Assembly (NCBI GenBank): GCA_030549335.1
Contig: CM060188.1
Location: 1,116,001 to 1,180,000, forward strand
Reading direction: 5' to 3'
DNA length: 64,000 nt
From: Pontederia crassipes
Lineage: Eukaryota; Streptophyta; Magnoliopsida; Commelinales; Pontederiaceae
Shown here piece after piece: positions 12,403 to 23,550 of this stretch. The notes under the pieces were generated by a model that saw only the letters and a list, made by a program, of their open reading frames with translations, was not told the DNA's origin and did not search any database. Both the position numbers and the translations under genes were made by a program. The first letter of the stretch is position 1; each line of letters opens with the position of its first letter.

Positions 12403-13236
12403 CACTACGATGGCCAAACCCATGAAATTCGTCAAAAATTTTATTTTCGGATAGAACATCATCGTTGGAAACGTTCATCGGAAACTACTTTCGAACGGAC
12501 TAAAAAAATTCATCAAAAGTTCCGACAAGATTTACCTGTCAAAAATTTTGATGGGAATGTATTCGTCGAAACTTTCGACTAATATCCCCATCAAAAACTT
12601 ATTTAAAAAAAATCAATTTAGCTAGCAAGCAGCCGGATCTAACAGCTGCAGCAAGATCTAACTAGAGCAGGCCGAATCCGACTGCAGCATGCCAAATCTG
12701 GCTAGTGTTGTCGGTGCTCATTGGAGCTGGTGGTCGTCGGATGTCTCCGGAGTCGGGAGAGAGTGATAGATGACGAGAGAGTAAGAGATAGTGCGAGAGA
12801 ACGAGAGAGTGAAGGAGAGAGAGACGGTCGACTGGGAGAGAGAGTGAGGGAGGGGGAACTGAGCGTGCAAGTTTATTATAAATTAATCCATTTGTTGGAA
12901 GTTCTTATGGATGTCTATCCGCCGAAACTTTTGACCATCGAAATTATCGACAGATGTCCGCACATCAATAGTTCCAATGGCTCTAGCCATCGAAAAAATA
13001 ATATTAAAATACTAGTATCTATGCTATTTTTATTATAATAAATTCAAATTCGAACGACTATACGGAGAGTTTGTTTGTCAGTAATTTCGACGAAAATTTA
13101 GAAGGAAATTGAGCCGTCAAAAATTCTTTTCTAACGAATTTTTTTCGTCGTTATTTGAGAATTTGTTGTTTCGTCGCAAAATACTTCTGAAATTGAGAAG
13201 GATACAAATAAAAAAAATCTGCATATTCTTGTGGTG
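12403..13236. mobile_element. Non-autonomous CACTA (En/Spm) element
   Basis: The element starts CACTACGATGG and, read inward from the right end, CACCACAAGAATATG; the family's usual end is CACTACAAGAAA. It is flanked by a 3-bp duplication TAT (12400-12402; 13237-13239), as CACTA elements make. Subterminal repeats of the type CGTCAAAAATTT occur at both ends (about 12430-12600 and 13080-13130, in changing orientation). The 834-bp element encodes no transposase. The open frame at 12721-13038 is Arg/Glu/Ser-rich low-complexity sequence and is not a gene. Confidence 0.85.
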
Positions 13237-13239
13237 TAT

Positions 13240-14204
13240 AAGAAAATCGTGATAAAATTATTATGGAAGTATGAAAGCTATATGTAAGTCAAAGCCTATT
13301 AAATGATAAAGGACTTTATTATATATAAAAGACTTATAATATTGAATAGTGATTATATGAGAAATATCGGATGGTATTATTATGGGATTTATAAAAGCTA
13401 AGTACTCGATAACGAAGATTTAAATGTGATATGATACCCATGTGTTAGAACATGAAAATTAGAAGTCCATTGTGAATACCTATGTTGAATTAAAAAAAAT
13501 GATAAAGATATCTCCAAGCGTATTTGACGACAATTATTTTTTTTTTAAAAGAAAACGCATGTATTAAGTAATCTCTCTAATGGAGTCCGGGTACCGAAAT
13601 TGGTTAAAAAAGGACAAACATGTCTAACGAATAATTGATGCAGAAAGCTCCTCAATATGCAACAAAGTTTCGTGTATATAGCATGTACCGAGTAGGTGCA
13701 TTGGCACCATCAGTCCAGCGAGCATGGAGTCATTTTCCCATATGCAACTCATACTTCCCCCTCGATCCAGGATGGCAGAGAAGGAATCCGATCGATTGCA
13801 TCCCCTTATTCAATCTGCAGAACTTTGACATGCCCCATCAGCTGACAAGTTGACTGCAAAGCTAATCGTGATGTTAATTATCTTATGATTCGATCGTGAA
13901 ATGCCGTCTTTGTTTGATTACACGGATGTCACTGAGGCGATTCTGTAAGGAAGATGCCCGTTTGGGGAGACGCAGGATAATAAAATTAAGAATTAATGGA
14001 CAGTTGCAAGAGCATCCACTGTTCTTCCTCTTCTCTTCATGGATGACGAGCACCAAAATCCACCACTTGGTTTTCTTTCCTCTCTCTCCTATTTTATCTT
14101 TTTCATGTAGAAGTTAATCGGGTCGAGATATCCGTCGGAATTTGAATTTGCGATCTTTTCTCAAAGAATGAATTAAGCAAACCACCAACCTGTTAGTGTT
14201 CTTT
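13240..14204. other. Upstream region of the aspartyl protease gene
   Basis: AT-rich DNA with no supportable gene. Short open frames at 13635-13853 and 13896-14117 match nothing I recognise and show no splice context. Confidence 0.45.
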
Positions 14205-14258
14205 TATCTATCTATCTATCTATCTATCTATTTATCTATCTATCTATATATATATATA
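14205..14258. repeat. (CTAT)n/(TA)n microsatellite in protease promoter
   Basis: About ten CTAT units with one interruption run into TA units, roughly 250 bp upstream of the protease start codon. Confidence 0.95.
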
Positions 14259-14436
14259 ATTTGAATGCAGTTGAAGCCTAAAAGTTTCAGTTGCACTTGA
14301 TTTTTCACTAGTCCTCAATTTTTTTTTTTTTCTTTCTACCATAATCTAATATTTCAAGCAATGACATTTAAATTTTTAAGATGTGGGAGTGATAAGGGGA
14401 CCTCCTCGCTGCAGAAGAAGAGGGTGGCACGAATAG

Positions 14437-14444
14437 TATATATA
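14437..14444 (+). promoter_or_regulatory. TATA box of the aspartyl protease gene
   Basis: TATATATA lies 63 bp before the ATG at 14508, predicting a short 5' leader with transcription starting near 14470. The immediate context (GAATAGTATATATAGTG) resembles a normal plant core promoter. Confidence 0.6.
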
Positions 14445-14507
14445 GTGAGCCTCCCTCCTTACATTTGATACACCAACCATCAGCTTTAGGAACATTGTTG
14501 AGTGGTC

Positions 14508-17500
14508 ATGGCTTATACTTCCTATTCTTCTGTCTTGAGTTCATCTCCTCTCTGCATGAATCTTTTCCTTCTGTCATTGTTGCTGTTTTCTGCATGTTCT
14601 AGCGTCCATGGAGGAGTTGCAGAGAGCTTTCTCCAGGTTGACATCCCATCTTTGCTGCCGAGCAGCGTCTGTTCTTCGACCAAAGGTACGAGAATGCTTC
14701 CGCGATGAAATCCATCCTGATCTTATGCTAAATTTGCTTTTAGCTTTATTCTGTTCAAGGTTTTTTTTATTGTCGATGTTCCGGAAATGCTAAATGAAAT
14801 CCTGATGACAGAAAAAAAAAAACTCTTCTTTTCCTACTGCAGTCCTTGTCTGGTTAACTATTGACATTTTGACACTCGAATGTATGGATGTAGAATATGT
14901 GAAATGTAGGATCCCAACCGATTAAGAGGGGTGTGAATTGATGTTTAAATTTAAAAATATCGATTTCATAAAAATTATTACGAAAGTTTAAAATCGATTT
15001 AAACTTTAAATCAATGTAAATTAAATCATATCACATGCATAATAATATGAGAATGAGAGGAAGAGAGAAAGCAAACATAAAGAATATAGTAATTTATTGA
15101 CGAGGTTCGGCCACATCTTGACCTGCATTCCCTTTCTAACTTTTTGAATTCGAGACTATCGGAGATTTCACTAAAATACCCTTCAATGGGGCAAGGAAGA
15201 AATACTTTACAATACAACATTTTCTCCGCTTCGAGAGGTAAGGCACACCTCTCATTCTAAGAAGCTTATATTTTTTCTAACCCGAGAGGTAAGATAAAAC
15301 ATCTTCTGCACATGAGGTCACACTTAGATTTCTAAGAAAGTGTTTCTCTCTTTTACAATATCACGCTCACAAGAAGGGAAGAGAGAAAGAAGAAAAGATA
15401 TAACAATAACTTTAATAAAATGATTTTCCTTTAATCTTTGAAGTTTCCCTTGAATGCTTGATGAATTTTGAACACATTAGTCTTCTTTTATAGGCCTCTT
15501 TGAATAACATGACTAGTGCTCTTTGATTTGGCCAAAACTAGCCATTATTGTCCATTTCAACTGGGGACCAGTCGACCGGTTTATATAACCATTACGCGAT
15601 TTCCTCAATGACAGTGTCTGATCGGTCAATCGGTCTGCCGATCGGTATAGTCTCGACTTCTCTAGAATTCATCTTTTGGGCTACTCGGTCCATTGGTGCA
15701 AGGATAGGATTGTCGACCGTGTAGTCTCGACATTGAACTAGAATATTTGTGCATTGATCGATCGACCGATGCTTTGATCGGCCTTCACTACTTCGATCGA
15801 CAAATTGACTATCTTGCACTATTTTGAGCATAACTTTCTGTATAATTATCCAAATGAGATAATCTTGATTCTATAGAAAGGTAACAAAATTTTCTACAAC
15901 TTTGATATTCACCTCTTAATATAAATCTCATGGGAACATAGACAATTATTAATCAAAAGTTTATGCATGAAATAACTCATTTCTATTTAAACCTTTTAGA
16001 CATATTATTATAATCTTTCGAAGTTTGTATTATTAAAATAATTATATAGGGCATTAAAACTTTGCTCCAACAATCTTTTCATTTTTTATGAAGATAAATC
16101 GAGAAATATGAAAAGTATATAAGTTGAGAAGAAAAAGATTAAAATCAATTTTACTCCCCTTAAAATTAAGTTTTCCTTACAATAATAAATATGCAAACTA
16201 ATTGTATGATATTTTTCAATCAGGGTTAATATATATTTCTTTTATTTAAATTTCTTTTATATTCTCATCATGTTTCTCTTATATTTATCCTTTTTTTGTT
16301 TCATCAAAAAGTAATTTGCACATGAAGCATGTAAGAAACAATATATAACTCCCTATTAATCATGTCATTTTTTTAAAAAAAAATTATTCTCTCGTTCTTA
16401 AGCATGTAAGAAGCATGTAAAGTATCACATCATAAGAATTTTTTTAAAATATGTGCGATAGGCAAAAATAACTCCCCATAAATTCATGACCTATTTTATA
16501 ATGGAAAAGTATGAAATCAAATGAATAGCACGTCTAAAAAATTAAGAGATTAAATACCACTGCATAAAACTTTGATATAATAATGATATGTAAATTTTAA
16601 ATTAAATAATATCAAGTGACCAACCATTTGCCAATAAGGGTGAATAGAGAAACTGATATTTTAACATTTGTTTTGAACAAGCTCTTCCTATCACTATGAT
16701 CAATTTTCTTTCCCTTTCTATCTTTATTCAATCTTTTATATGTCCTTTTTTTCTTCCAAAGAAATAATAATTTTGAAATTTTGAATGAGAAATCAAAACT
16801 TTATTTTCATAAAATCAAGATTTTAAACTTAAAACTTATGAGTCATGTTAATAAAGTAATTCTATAACAATGTAAAATATTTCAAAATTTATTTGTAAAT
16901 GATATTTTTACCATGACCTTCGTGTCATTACATTTTCAAATCTACATGTCATTTGCTTTATATGTGAGGCATATCTGAGAAATAATTATTTAGCCTTTAG
17001 TATCTAAACTTCTTTGGGTTCAATTTTATTAGTCAATGTTCCTTTTGGAACTCATATCATTCCGTATTGAAATTATTTTTCTATTTTGCATTGATATGCA
17101 TAATGATCGAGAAATTCACATGCAAAATAAGTAATATGTGAATTTTCAAAGATTTATCATAAGAATGTTTAGATTTTTAATAAGAATTTTCATGTCTAAG
17201 ATATTTTCTAGAATTCTTTGCATGAGAAATAGCCTTATTTTGTATATTTTTTAAAAGCATCTTTTCTTTTTTTACTTCTTCTAACAAATATGTCAATTTT
17301 AAAATTTCACATACATATAATTTTCAAAAAATCAATTTCATTTTCCAAGTTTTCATTTTAAATTGCATGTCAATTAGATATGGAGAATCGTGCTGGGCCG
17401 GACCGAGTTGGGGCCGATCAAACCAAGTTTGACCAAGCTCCGGGTCGGGTCGTGCTCGCACGACCTGATTTTAAATCAGGCCAGACCGACACAATTCAGG

Positions 17501-20500
17501 ACTGGCCCGAGTAGCCAGTCGTGGGTTCGATCGGAATCTAGCTCGGGCCCATTCAAAATCCGACCCAGGTTGAATTTTTTCTTTTTATTTGTCATTTTTA
17601 TCTAAAATGAAAATGTGTTAAAATAAATAATAGAAATACTATAAGGTGTCGGAATCAATTTCATTTTTTCAAATTTTCATTTTAGATTGCATGTCAATTA
17701 GATATGGAGAATCATGCCAGGCCAGACAGAGTTAGGGCCGGTCAAACTGGATTTGACCGAGCTCTGGGCCAGGTCGTGCTAGCACGACCTGATTTTAAAT
17801 TGAGATCGGGCCGTGTCAAAAATGCATCAAGACAGCCCGGCATAGTTCAGGCTCGGCACGGGTAGGCCGTCCGGGTCGCGCGTCCGGGTCGCGCATCCTT
17901 TTTTCATTTTGACTTGGGTGGGCTCGGTCGGAATCCGGCCCGGGCCCATCCAGAATTTGGCCTGGGTTGGATTTTTTTCTTTTTATTTGTTATTTTTTAT
18001 CTAAAAGGAAAATGTGTCAAAATAAATAATAGAAAATACCATAAGGTGTAGAAATCAATTTTATTTTTCAAATTTTCATTTTAAATTGCATGTCAATTAG
18101 ATATGGAGAATCATGCTAGGCCAGACCGAGTTGGAGCCGGTCAAACTGAGTTTGACTGAGCTCCGGGCCGAGCCGTGCTGGCATGTAAATCGGGTCGGGT
18201 CGTGCCAAAAATGCATCAAGCCAGCCCGACGTAGTTCAGGCCCAGCCCGAGTAGCCCGTCCGGGCCGGGCGCCCTTTTTTCATTTTGACTCGGGCGGGCT
18301 CGGTCGGAATCCGGCCCGGGTTGGATTTTTTATTTATTTGTTATTTTTTATCTAAAATGAAAATGTGTTAAAATAAATAATAGAAAATAGTATAAGGTGT
18401 AAGAATTGAACTCACATCCTTTATAATTAGTTTTATATGTAATAACCCCTACATCAAAGCAGAAGATGTGTTGATATACCACATTAAGGCTTTGTTTGAG
18501 TTAAAAGTATTTTATCCCATGGATTATGAAATATTATGGTATGTCAATTTTCAAAAAGTGTCATACTATGGTTTACAAAACTTTAGAAAAAAAAAATCAA
18601 ATTGAAGTGTTTGGATGCATAACCTCACCATGGAAAAAAAAGTAAAATGATATTAAAATGACCACTAATAATTGCTTTATGTCTTATCTCACACAACCAA
18701 ACCATCATAGGAAAAAATACGGAGCTCAGACCACATAATTCTTTTACAATGATTTTGACCCTATACCATGATTTTAGATTTAGAAAAAAAATAGCATACA
18801 AACACTACTTTATAAATTTTACAGAGATAGAAAAAAAACTATGATTTAACTTCATTTCTTCACTTTTCCAATGTCCCCAAACAGGCCCGAAATATATTAA
18901 AGAGGGTCAGTGTATTTTTTAATTATAAATTTATATATTAATATACATGATTAAAACTTTTTAAGATTTTGGGGGACCAACCCCAACATGGGTGCAGCTG
19001 CCCTTTTATCCTCTTCTTTTGCTTAGATCAAATTTAGTTTAGTATAATTATATATTAATATACAAGTTTAACAAAAGTTAAAAATAGTTGTATTAGCCTA
19101 AGTCCTTTATAAAGTGTAAGAGGTTAGGGAACAAAATTAATCACCTACTTTTTTCACTCATAATAATAATATATATAAATTAAAAAAAACTATTTTACAC
19201 CGGGCCGGTCACCCGTGCTGGAAAGCCCGACACGATTTGGTCCGGGCCCAGACCCATTTGTCGTGCCCAAACCGAGTCGGGCTGTCTCGGCCAAACTTGG
19301 TGCGGGCCGCGGATTGAGCCGTGCGATCCGCACCAATGTCCATCTCTAATGTCAATACGAATGTTCTTGCGCATAAAGAATTGCATTTGAGTTGCAGTCA
19401 CGTCATCTTAAAGGGGCAATTTTTATCCCGAGTAACTTCGTGTTTGCAAATTTCAGAACACCCTGCGAGTTCCAAAGCAGGCGCCAGTTTGAAGGTGACG
19501 CACCCGCACGGCCCGTGCTCGCTGGCCGCCAGCGTTAAAGAGGTCCCTTCGCATAAGCAGATACTAGACAACGACCGGGCCCGCGTGGAGCACATCCACA
19601 GCCGCCAACGGGCCGCCGCCGGTCCGAAGTTCGATCTCAACGGCAAACTGGTTGAGGGCACGTTTTCCGCTTCAGAGATACCTGCGCGCTCCGGCTTGTC
19701 ACTGAACAACGGGAACTACGTTGTAACCATCGGCTTCGGCACGCCGGCGGTGGAGCAGACGGTCTTCTTCGACACCGGCAGCGACGTCACCTGGATCCAG
19801 TGCAAGCCGTGCGTGGTGGCCTGCTACACGCAGCAGGAACAGCTCTTCGACCCGACCAAGTCGTCCACGTACGCCAACATCTCGTGCTCGTCCATCTACT
19901 GCACGGAGCTCAACCTCAGAGGCTGCAACTCCTCCACCTGCCTTTACGGTGTGCAGTACGCCGACAACTCCTTCACCGCGGGCTTCTTCGCTCAGGAGAC
20001 GCTCACCTTGGCTCCCCACGACGTGTTAACCAACTTCCGCTTCGGTTGCGGCGAGAACAACGACGGCCTCTTCGGCAGGGTCGCCGGGCTGCTGGGCCTA
20101 GGCCGCCGGAAGGTGTCGCTGGTGTCCCAATCGTATATGAAGTACGGCGGCGTCTTCTCCTACTGCTTGCCGTCGACGTCAAGCTCCACGGGCTACTTGA
20201 CGTTCGGGAGCGGCCCGTCCAACGTCCAGTACACGCCCATGTTGTCGAACGTGGACAGGCCAACGTTCTACTACCTCAACCTTGTAGGCATAAAGGTCGG
20301 CGGAGTTCAACTCTCCGTACCGGCAACGGTGTTCTCGCACGGCGGCACCATCATCGACTCCGGAACCGTCATATCCCGGCTGCCGCCCACTGCGTATTCG
20401 GCCCTGAGGTCGGCCTTCAGGCAACAGATGACGCAGTACAAGTCGGCGCCGGCGCTGTCGATACTGGACACCTGCTACGACTTGACCGGGTACACGAGCG

Positions 20501-20721
20501 TAACCATCCCAACGGTGGCTCTGGTGTTCGAGGGGACGACGGTCAATTTGGATCCGTCAGGGATTCTTTACGTTGTCCGCGTTTCCCAGGCGTGCCTGGC
20601 GTTTGCTGGCAACGCCGCGGACACCAACACGAGCATTCTGGGGAACGTGCAGCAGAGGAAATTTAACGTGGTCTACGATCTCTCCAAGCAAGTCATTGGA
20701 TTTGGCGCCGGAGGCTGCTAG
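14508..20721 (+). CDS. Nepenthesin-like aspartyl protease (A1 family), two exons
   Basis: Exon 1 is 14508-14685 and exon 2 is 19457-20721. Joined across AAAG|GTACG and TTTCAG|AA they give an uninterrupted 480-residue protein. Residues about 10-36 form a hydrophobic secretory signal. A propeptide follows (VTHPHGPCS near residue 73), then the mature pepsin fold with catalytic DTGSD (Asp165) and DSGT (Asp360). There are many cysteines in the insert after the first motif (CKPCVVACY), as in plant nepenthesin-like proteases. The product should be a secreted or cell-wall acid endopeptidase of the Arabidopsis At5g10770 (AED1-like) subgroup; that assignment is from memory of the family. The exon 2 frame stays open upstream to 19321, but that part is intron and transposon sequence. 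Exon 2 is GC-rich whereas the 4771-bp intron is AT-rich and filled with mobile elements. Upstream signals are a TATA box at 14437 and a microsatellite. Confidence 0.93.
14905..16072. mobile_element. Possible solo LTR in protease intron
   Basis: This 1.17-kb block starts TGTAGGATCCCAACC and ends GCTCCAACA, giving short TG...CA inverted ends. It contains phrases common in plant LTR-type repeats (AAGAGGGGTGTGAATTG at 14922; GACGAGGTTCGGCC at 15099). No matching target duplication was found, so family and limits are tentative. It is degraded and non-coding. Confidence 0.35.
16073..17326. other. AT-rich part of the protease intron
   Basis: Very AT-rich intronic sequence with no open frame or repeat structure I can name. 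Confidence 0.5.
17327..18398 (+). repeat. Three tandem copies of a hAT left end plus its flank
   Basis: Units start near 17327, 17650 and 18048 (periods about 324 and 399 bp). Each contains, in order, AT-rich flank, the 8-mer ATGTCAAT (17367, 17691, 18090), the element terminus TAGATATGGAGAATC, a GC-rich block of GGTCGGGTC-type triplets, and a TTTTTATTTGTTATTTTT tail ending in ATAAGGTGT. The repeated unit therefore includes both host flank and transposon end. Confidence 0.85.
17375..19348. mobile_element. hAT-type element in the protease intron
   Basis: The left terminus TAGATATGGAGAATC and, read inward from the right, TAGAGATGGACATTGG form terminal inverted repeats. Each GC-rich end carries GGGCCGG-type triplets. 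The 8-bp ATGTCAAT lies immediately outside both ends (17367-17374; 19349-19356), the hAT target-duplication length. The 1974-bp element has no transposase frame. Its left end has been tandemly amplified (17327-18398) and a MITE-like sequence sits in its interior. It ends only 108 bp before protease exon 2, so it supplies the DNA just upstream of the splice acceptor region. Confidence 0.8.
18487..18890. mobile_element. MITE-like insertion inside the hAT element
   Basis: The ends GGCTTTGTTTGAG and, inverted, GGGCCTGTTTGGGG resemble the widespread Tourist-like (PIF/Harbinger) terminus GGGCCTGTTTGG. The interior is AT-rich and non-coding. I could not fix a clean three-base target duplication, so the boundaries are approximate. 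Confidence 0.45.
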
Positions 20722-21361
20722 ACGTAATAATAAATAATACATAATACTACTACTACTACTGTACTAATAACAAATTTGATGTGTTAATTTTGGTTGCAGC
20801 ATGATCTGATGTATCAACAAAAATAATCCACCACAGATGCAAAATCTGACTGGTACATGTATTAACGTTTCAACTTTCAACGAGAAGCACACAGGAATAG
20901 TGTGAATGAGTCGGTTTCTTCAAAAAAGAATTTATTGCAGAACAGCTAAAACTCGTTGGAACAAGACATGTTCTGCACTTAAATTATGCTTCCTTGATCC
21001 ATATGGCAAGCAATATATAAATTTTTGAGCATGCTCAAACCCCGGAATACAGAATTCTAGCAAGAGTAAATGTTGCTTCTCGGCGAACTGAAATTCATTA
21101 CAATTATTTTTTTTCTAAACCCGCAATGTACCATTTTTATGGAGAAAAATATGCTTCCTTGATCAGTGGTAACATCAGCCGCCATGATGGAGGTAAAAGA
21201 ATAAAAGAATAGTTCTTAACTCATATTTGTGAAAACTTGTAACATGCTCAAGAAACTTGAAAGAAGGTCTAAAACCTGAAGACAGACTTGTCTCCTTTAG
21301 TTGCCCCTTATAAAGAATACCTTTGTCGTGCCTCCTCGGAGCTGCTAACTTTTCCGACAAG
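20722..21361. other. 3' flank of the protease gene
   Basis: Contains a short ACT triplet repeat (about 20744-20760) and the presumed 3' UTR. On the minus strand, 21323-21361 reads as a plausible short exon end (…RRHDK, then GTATTC), but no complete gene can be built. Positions 21357-21361 (ACAAG) are the left target duplication of the solo LTR that follows. Confidence 0.4.
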
Positions 21362-23101
21362 TGTAATGTCCGAGAATCCTGCAAAATAAAAGAAGAGAAA
21401 TAAAAGATAAAAGGGGAAAGGATAAATCAGAATAGGAAAAAAAATCAAACTTATTTAATTCTTTAACTACCATACGAATTCATTTTTCTCCTCTATAAGT
21501 ATGATGCCAAACCTACGTAATCCCCTAATTTCCCTATAATTCGTGCACCCTACTTTTGTTCTCTCGTCCCTGATCAGCCACCGCCAATAAGGGACACACC
21601 GGAGGAAGCAAATGTCGACGAACGCGTGCCTAAGCCGAGAGGAGCAGGCAGAGGAAAAGGAAGAAGAAGACTGAACAAAAACTTCAAGGTATAGAACTAT
21701 GATAGATTCGTGATAAAATCTTGATTTTAGATTTGAAGCATGTCCTATTTAATTTCTAGTTATTGTATGATGTCACCTGATGATAATTGGTGCCGACCAA
21801 CTCCGAAGAAGATGATTGGAATGCGAACTGCGCGTCTGCGCATTTTTTACGCAAGAAGAACCCGGCCCAGGTTCACTGGAACCCGGCCCAAACAAGTCCT
21901 TCGTCGGACCGAGTTTGTAGTAACTCGGCCCGGATCCGACATTGTTGCGCTCTCCGAGCTCTGCAACCGGACGAACCCGGCCCGGATAGAAGATGACCCT
22001 GATCGAGTTTTTCGCATGATGAACAATCGGGGCGCGACGGCTGTCCCGACAAGAAGGCGACCCGACCGCCCCGGTGTAACCCGAACCTGTCCCGAGTTTT
22101 CCCTTGACTTTTTCGAGAACATCGATTGATGAACTCAGCCCAAATTCTATCTTATTCGGACGAGATTCCGATTAGATTAGGCTGATGTTTACAATCTTTT
22201 GATCTCTATTTCATGTGATTAATCCTAATCTAAGTATGATGATTATTATGTCCATTATATCACTGATTTACTCTTCATGATCTTATCTAGTGATCCTGAT
22301 TTAAAGTCTTTATGAAGGTTAATTAAAAGCTACAAGATAAAAGACGACAATTGTTAAATGATGACGATCAAGTTATGAGCTGATTTTGATTAGTCATGGG
22401 CTGACTATGATCAGTTATGAGTCAGCTTTGTCAGTTATGATGATGATAATGATGGACGGATTGAGGCAGACCTCCCCGTGGATTGAAATATATCCCAAAT
22501 AAGTCAAAGATGAATAATAAGAAGATGAACATATATGAATAAAGATTCTTTCTTATGATGTCCAGCTTTTGTATCTTATTCATATGTCACTTTACATGCT
22601 TCTATTATCTTATTATGATCATGATTCACTTTACTCATATGATGATGTTATCTTTATGATTATTATCTAGTGTCATGATCTTATAATGATATTTATCTTA
22701 CTTTTATATTGAGTTGTAAAACTCATAGGGAGGTTCTCCCTTAGATGTTTTTAAATACAGACCAAGGATAGAATGATGAAGGTGGCCAACGGTGACAGAT
22801 CGAGCTCATAGGTGGCTGCACATTATTATTAATCCTTTAGATGATGGACTAGTTTTCCTTTTTTCCGCGTATTAGTTGATGCATTAGTTTTTTTTTGGAC
22901 TCATATGAAGTTCCTTATATGTTTTCGCACTTTAAGATGCCAATCTCTTTTATTTAATTAATGATGATTAGTCTTACGCCTTTATTGCTATGTGTTGACC
23001 AGTCAAAATTTTCTTTATGGTAAATATGATGTACACCTAAGGATGACTCGTAGCGTGAGCGTATTCTGCCACGTGACGGAGTACGATTTGAGAGCGTTAC
23101 A
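21362..23101. mobile_element. Solo LTR, Ty3/gypsy type, 1.74 kb
   Basis: The block starts TGTAATGTCCGAG and ends GAGAGCGTTACA, inverted ends typical of plant chromovirus-like LTRs. It is flanked by ACAAG (21357-21361) and GCAAG (23102-23106), a 5-bp target duplication with one mismatch. Inside are a GC-rich block (21850-22120) and the ACTGAG/TTGTAAAACTCAT-type leader region near 22710. No internal retrotransposon domains are present, consistent with LTR-LTR recombination having left a single LTR. Moderate age. Confidence 0.75.
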
Positions 23102-23122
23102 GCAAGTGTTTTGGGCTTTGTT

Positions 23123-23415
23123 CATTCTTCTTGATTACTTGTGTTTGTTTTAACTGCATCAATTGGCTTCTTAAGCTGCATTCCTTGACCTTGAGGATTC
23201 AAAAAAAAGGGAAATTAGTAAATGTTTCCTAATTAGATTTTTGAACTCGCAGGAAACTAATTAAGTGGTTCACTCTTATTGATTATTTGTAACTGTGTTT
23301 AACTGCATCAATTGGCTTCTTAAGTTGCATTTCTTGACCTTGAGAATTCAGAAAAAAAAAAAGTTGGAAATCAACACTTGTTTCCTGCCTGGTTTTTTAA
23401 AATTGGCAGGAGAGT
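23123..23415. repeat. Direct tandem duplication, about 148-bp unit
   Basis: Units 23123-23270 and 23271-23415 share long blocks, for example AACTGCATCAATTGGCTTCT and the CTTGACCTTGAG.ATTC segment. They diverge by roughly 15-20 percent plus small indels, so the duplication is old. The first unit begins shortly after the solo LTR. Confidence 0.8.
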
Positions 23416-23475
23416 CGTAAATGTAAAGTTCAACTTCAAGATTTAAGCAAAGCTGCAACATGATAAAAGATTTAC

Positions 23476-23550
23476 ACATTGCTCAATGGTGGTTCTTTCA
23501 CTACTAACAAGTTTTGCCAATTCAGAAACCTCATCCTGAATACATTCAGT
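23476..23550 (-). pseudogene. Exon-like fragment of an unidentified minus-strand gene
   Basis: On the minus strand an acceptor CATGCAG is followed by 75 nt coding 25 residues (ECIQDEVSELAKLVSSER...EQC) and a donor GTAAAT. A second possible exon, after AATGCAG near 23192, continues in phase for LKKPIDAVKTNTSNQEE and then stops; it lies in the first unit of the 148-bp duplication. The residue pattern is coiled-coil-like and looks truly coding, but I do not recognise the family. It may be the remnant or 3' end of a host gene disrupted by the neighbouring solo LTR, or a captured fragment. Confidence 0.3.

Noticed and set aside
12721-13038. 105-codon open frame
   Set aside because: Low-complexity GAGA-driven sequence wholly inside the miniature CACTA element.
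17390-18355. Open frames with Arg/Pro/Gly-rich translations
   Set aside because: They come from GGTCGGGTC-type triplets in hAT ends; no family similarity.
19321-19456. N-terminal part of the long open frame preceding the protease domain
   Set aside because: It crosses the hAT right end and target duplication, has no signal peptide, and a splice acceptor at 19456 matches the phase of the true first exon at 14508-14685.
19800-20666. Large overlapping open frames within the protease exon, both strands
   Set aside because: They are Arg/Leu/Ala-rich shadows created by the GC-rich third positions of the real frame.
21740-22129. 129-codon frame with Thr/Arg/Pro-rich translation
   Set aside because: It lies in the GC-rich block of the solo LTR and repeats the AACCCGGCCC pattern.
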